The notes under the pieces were generated by a model. That model was not told the DNA's origin. It saw only the letters and a program-made list of their open reading frames with translations, and did no database searches. DNA of 64,000 nt from Ancylomarina sp. DW003 (lineage in GTDB: Bacteria > Bacteroidota > Bacteroidia > Bacteroidales > Marinifilaceae), in contig NZ_JAKJSD010000018.1 of assembly GCF_029029505.1 (NCBI RefSeq), forward strand, positions 1 through 64,000, in the 5' to 3' direction. A program made the translations under genes and the position numbers. Below, piece after piece: positions 63,255 through 64,000 of this stretch (its first letter is position 1; each line of letters begins with the position of its first letter).

Positions 63255-64000
63255 ATGAATATATGGAGTGACAAAAGAGTCGTATTAACACTTGATGCAG
63301 GTGGAACAAACTTTGTTTTTTCAGCGATCGCAGGTGGTATAGAAATAGTTGAGTCTATTCATAAACCATCCAATGCTGATAAACTAGAAATTTGTTTAAA
63401 AACTATTGTTGACGGGTTTCAAGAGGTTAAAAACTTACTAGATGAAAAACCTGTTGCCATTAGTTTTGCCTTCCCTGGTCCTGCTGATTACAGAAGAGGT
63501 ATCATTGGAGACTTACCAAACCTTCCTGCTTTTAGAGGAGGAGTTGCACTAGGTCCAATGTTGGAGGAATATTTTCACATTCCTGTTTACATTAATAATG
63601 ATGGTGATTTATTTGCGTATGGAGAAGCTTTGGGAGGCATCCTGCCAGAAATTAATAAAAAGCTGGAGAAAGTCAATAGTCCCAAACGTTACCGCAATTT
63701 GATTGGAGTAACACTAGGAACAGGCTTTGGAGGAGGATTGGTCCATAATAATAATCTCTTTATAGGAGATAATTCTATAGCCAGCGAAGTTTGGCTTACG
63801 AGTTCAAGATTGTTTCCTGAACGATTTGCCGAAGAAGGCATCAGTACACGAGCTATTCAACGAATTTATCGCGAGAATACAGATGAAGAGCAAAGCGAAG
63901 GTCTAATGCCAAAAGATATCTATCTAATTGCTAAAGATGAAAATCATCCGAATAATAAAGCTGCGAAATTAGCCTTCGAGAAATTTGGAAATTGTTTGGG
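63255..64000 (+). CDS. ROK family sugar kinase (3' end outside the window)
   Basis: ATG 63255 lies 9 bp after the MFS stop; the frame is open to the window end (248 codons visible). N-terminal ATP-binding LTLDAGGTNFVFSAI, FAFPGPADYRRGIIGDLPNL, INNDGDLFAYGEAL (catalytic Asp in NND) and GVTLGTGFGGGLV are the ROK signature. These enzymes phosphorylate glucose, fructose, allose or aminosugars. The zinc-binding CxCGxxGC motif is not visible: SSRLFPERFAEEGISTRAI stands about where it is expected, so this may be a non-zinc ROK. Confidence 0.9.
   Translation, partial: MNIWSDKRVVLTLDAGGTNFVFSAIAGGIEIVESIHKPSNADKLEICLKTIVDGFQEVKNLLDEKPVAISFAFPGPADYRRGIIGDLPNLPAFRGGVALGPMLEEYFHIPVYINNDGDLFAYGEALGGILPEINKKLEKVNSPKRYRNLIGVTLGTGFGGGLVHNNNLFIGDNSIASEVWLTSSRLFPERFAEEGISTRAIQRIYRENTDEEQSEGLMPKDIYLIAKDENHPNNKAAKLAFEKFGNCL

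Overview
The window reads as a chromosomal segment of a Bacteroidota species, probably a marine anaerobe or facultative anaerobe of the Marinilabiliales/Marinifilaceae type. The lineage within the phylum is an inference; the phylum is well supported. The evidence is a SusC/SusD/SusE-F starch locus, a T9SS C-terminal sorting domain on a secreted amylase, promoters of the TAnnTTTG (-7) type, AT-rich intergenic DNA, and the families DUF1842, DUF1456, DUF3570 and DUF4266.

Layout. 1-704: the 3' end of a tRNA-Asp gene, then two tandem ~120-nt candidate small RNA genes with their own promoters and terminators. Their sequences differ by compensatory changes in two hairpins. 705-6060: housekeeping genes (a trans-sulfuration-type PLP enzyme, a DUF1338 protein, an M1 aminopeptidase lipoprotein and a YdcZ-type membrane protein). 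6189-21350: an accessory region. It holds an FHA/winged-helix protein next to a Ser/Thr kinase, two small proteins (a DUF1842 protein and an unknown 108-residue protein) that share a homologous ~240-bp upstream region, a DUF442-like phosphatase, DUF1456, an RNA methyltransferase, a GNAT acetyltransferase, a MORN-repeat/hydrolase fusion, a multi-copy helical protein with a pseudogene relative, a strict 41-bp-period diverged repeat array, a restriction-endonuclease/STAND NTPase defence candidate, a decayed duplication of the methyltransferase/DUF1456 pair, and a protein with three RidA domains in one chain. A near-identical terminator palindrome occurs four times here.

21976-47848: one alpha-glucan utilisation locus in two divergent halves around a LacI regulator. 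The minus-strand half (MFS sugar transporter, beta-phosphoglucomutase, GH65 phosphorylase, GH13 SusA-like, GH31, two GH13 lipoproteins, an esterase-like lipoprotein) takes up and breaks down maltooligosaccharides in the periplasm and cytoplasm. The plus-strand half (SusC, SusD, a SusE-like and a SusF-like starch binder, a T9SS amylase) captures and cuts polysaccharide at the cell surface. Near-identical AACG-containing operator-like sites lie ahead of the transporter operon and in the regulator/susC gap.

47994-64000: a secreted three-repeat protein of unknown function; a thioredoxin-ApbE-DUF4266-DUF3570 operon that looks like an extracytoplasmic redox module; a metallophosphoesterase; a cysteine-desulfurase-like enzyme; a long-chain acyl-CoA ligase; an alkaline phosphatase; a YibE/F membrane protein; and a second LacI-controlled sugar operon (LacI, MFS, ROK kinase) cut off by the window end.

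The most unusual items are the covarying tandem sRNA pair, the 41-bp repeat array, the shared leader of the DUF1842 and 108-residue genes beside the FHA/kinase pair, and the single-chain triple RidA.
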